Below are positions 62,306 through 64,000 of a DNA stretch of 64,000 nucleotides, piece by piece. Under the pieces are notes generated by a model, which worked only from the letters and a program-made list of their open reading frames with translations, did not search any database and was not told the DNA's origin. Source of the DNA: Flavobacterium pisciphilum. Its GTDB lineage: Bacteria; Bacteroidota; Bacteroidia; Flavobacteriales; Flavobacteriaceae. Each line of letters opens with the position of its first letter. The stretch's first letter is position 1. The stretch lies in NCBI RefSeq assembly GCF_020905345.1, contig NZ_JAJJMO010000001.1, forward strand, positions 62,001 to 126,000, in the 5' to 3' direction. A program made the position numbers and the translations under genes.

Positions 62306-64000
62306 CTAATAAGTTTCAATATTGAATTTCCACAAAAATTCGTTCAATTTTATTTGATATTTTTCTTTTGCTTCATTTATGATGCTTTCAGTTTCTTCCT
62401 TAGTTAGAATTGGATCGTAACCAAAATTTTCTTTAACCCAGTTTAGGTATTCTTCTCTATTTTCACTTTCCTGATAGTCTTCTTCGTATTTGTAATAATA
62501 AATATTCTCATGGTCAACAGAAATTTCGACATCGTAGGTAAGTAATTGAATTAGTTTTGAGGTGTTTTCTGCCACAATATGCACCCCTCCTTCATCACCA
62601 AAAACAACAATTGGACAATTATTTAAATCATCATCTATAAGCCAGTATGCATAAGAACTTCCTGTGCCATTTGCTTTTGCAAATTCAATAAATTGATTAT
62701 AAAATTCTTCGTTTTCTGACCATGTTTTTAATCCAGTTTTATCTATTGAATGCATATAAAAAGACTCAGAATAGAATTGATTACCAAGGTGGTATTCAAA
62801 TTCAAATAGCTTTATCAAATCATTAGGAATTTTGGACTCACCAAACTGTACTGAAAAATCGTTTAGAGCGTATTTGTTTTCGTCTTGCATGTTTTCATCA
62901 TAATCTTCAGTTGGAGACTGATTTGTTAATACTTCGAAGGCATTTATTACGGCACATTTTATAGAATAATATTCAATACCTAGTGCAACTTCATTATCTA
63001 ACCATTGGTATTTTGTGGTTCCGTCTTCATTAAGATATTCTAGTAAAAGTGTTATTTCCTGGGTGTCATTACATAATAATGCGCGCATTCTAATATTAAA
63101 TCCATTTACAATCTCTGCCGATATCTGGCTGTATTGCATCTCATTATGAATAAAATGGACAAAAATATATTTTGTGCTTTCATATTCAAGGCACAAACTT
63201 CCATTTCTTTTTATTTCTTCTTTATCAGATAGTATTTCTATCATATTGATAAACTGATTGCGGAAATTGGTGTATAAATAGCGTTCTGATTTATTATGGT
63301 CAATGAGGGAAAGTCTTCGCTTGAAAACGTCTTCATAGTAATTATTTGTCAATAGTTCTGAATCATAATCGACAGAATGTTCAATATATAAATCGTTAAC
63401 TATATCAGATAATTTATGGGTTGATGGAAAGTAATTTTCTACTATAATAATTGATCCGTCTACATCAGTAAGTTTGCTGCAAATTGATACATCAGGGCGA
63501 TTTACATTAATTACGGCTTGTACTGCAGTGAAAGTTTCAAAATGCATACGCATATCATCACTGTAAACGAGCCATGCTGTAGTATCTCCTTTTACAAAAA
63601 GTTCTCCATGATTGTATTCACCTAAAAGGGAGTCACATTTTAAGCCACCACCTAAATAATGTACACTACCAAATAAAGTAATATTGATAGTAGTAGTTTT
63701 TCCTAATACAATTAGAGCAGGTGAATTATCTGTATCCCAAGCACTGATTGATATGTTGGCAGTTAAATTTCCTTTAAAAATGAAGCCTAAAATAAATACA
63801 TCTCGTTCTTCATTTGTATCATACTTCATCTCAAGCATATCCATTTCTACGTCATTTTCTGCAAGTAAAAAAATGGATTTTTCTTCGTAGTCAGGAAAGC
63901 GCCAAGTATCTTCAAAAACATTATAAATTTTTTCACCTTCAAAATCAGTAAGGTTACCAATAATTTCATGTGCTTGATGTCGATTAATTACTTTGAATTC
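62306..64000 (-). CDS. large cytosolic protein, partial at its 5' end; possible SUKH/SMI1-like C-terminus
   Basis: The reading frame stays open to the right edge (564 residues visible), so the ATG at 63844 is not the start. The N-terminal visible part has Gly-rich beta repeats (LGGGLKCDSLLGEYNHGELFVKGDT, YSDDM) resembling a beta-helix or polymer-forming domain. The C-terminal ~150 residues have NQFYSESFYMH, SSYAYWLIDDDLNNCPIVVFGDEGGVHIVAEN and LIQLLTYD, a pattern seen in SMI1/KNR4 (SUKH) immunity-type proteins. No toxin gene is visible; its partner may lie beyond the edge. Its promoter and start are outside the window. Confidence 0.75.
   Translation of the reverse strand, partial: EFKVINRHQAHEIIGNLTDFEGEKIYNVFEDTWRFPDYEEKSIFLLAENDVEMDMLEMKYDTNEERDVFILGFIFKGNLTANISISAWDTDNSPALIVLGKTTTINITLFGSVHYLGGGLKCDSLLGEYNHGELFVKGDTTAWLVYSDDMRMHFETFTAVQAVINVNRPDVSICSKLTDVDGSIIIVENYFPSTHKLSDIVNDLYIEHSVDYDSELLTNNYYEDVFKRRLSLIDHNKSERYLYTNFRNQFINMIEILSDKEEIKRNGSLCLEYESTKYIFVHFIHNEMQYSQISAEIVNGFNIRMRALLCNDTQEITLLLEYLNEDGTTKYQWLDNEVALGIEYYSIKCAVINAFEVLTNQSPTEDYDENMQDENKYALNDFSVQFGESKIPNDLIKLFEFEYHLGNQFYSESFYMHSIDKTGLKTWSENEEFYNQFIEFAKANGTGSSYAYWLIDDDLNNCPIVVFGDEGGVHIVAENTSKLIQLLTYDVEISVDHENIYYYKYEEDYQESENREEYLNWVKENFGYDPILTKEETESIINEAKEKYQIKLNEFLWKFNIETY

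Overview
The window is a stretch of an ordinary chromosome from a member of the Flavobacteriaceae, most likely Flavobacterium or a close relative. The evidence is low G+C content, the Bacteroidetes promoter motif TAnnTTTG close upstream of many starts, a fused lpxC-fabZ gene, a bifunctional hisB and hisIE, a PorX regulator of the type IX secretion system, a TsaE/alanine dehydrogenase/DUF4258 block, and many lipoproteins with an S-C lipobox. I see no rRNA, tRNA, CRISPR array, prophage or transposase.

Layout. 1-700: a Flavo-1-like structured RNA and a small membrane protein. 724-9267 (minus): a complete histidine operon hisG-D-C-B-H-A-F-IE. It carries two passenger genes: a four-helix-bundle (S23/IVP) gene between hisA and hisF, bracketed by a 33-bp inverted repeat, and a membrane protein between hisF and hisIE. 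Upstream of hisG is a 19-codon leader peptide with five His codons, followed by a perfect terminator hairpin and an 8-bp antiterminator pairing: a full translational attenuator. 9378-13837: an OmpR-type two-component system divergent from an LtaS-like phospho-transferase whose promoter region holds three direct repeats at 11-bp spacing. 13838-14123: a terminator between two forms of an 8-bp repeat. 14124-24369: an S1/P1-PLC-like secreted enzyme, a secreted unknown, YeiH with its LysR regulator, an M15 peptidase/DUF4846/VWA cluster, fabG, a small protein and sucD.

24456-29782 (minus) is the lipid A block lpxD-lpxC/fabZ-lpxA with efp, a second lpxD homologue and an NTF2-like gene. 29823-37504 holds an HD phosphohydrolase divergent from a GbsR/MarR regulator with an RND tripartite efflux operon. 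37676-50648 holds porX, tsaE, ald, a DUF4258 gene, ung, mutS2 (no Smr domain), a DCC oxidoreductase, ettA, a small membrane protein, holA, an HsdR-N-like nuclease-fold protein, a GT2 glycosyltransferase and an OmpA-like lipoprotein. 50939-64000 holds a TsaC/Sua5 protein, a UvrD/PcrA helicase, a TSUP permease, a small membrane-anchored protein, a patatin, an M1 aminopeptidase, a Dph6-like ATPase followed by a zincin-like protein and a 2OG-oxygenase, three small genes, and a large gene that runs off the right edge.

Most genes are housekeeping. The unusual content is mainly non-coding: the his attenuator, the inverted-repeat-bracketed IVP-like insertion, and a dispersed family of 8-bp-period repeats (CTAAG/CTTAG plus three free bases) that sits in at least eight intergenic gaps, often touching a stop codon. 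One copy has become a perfect 8-bp tandem array.
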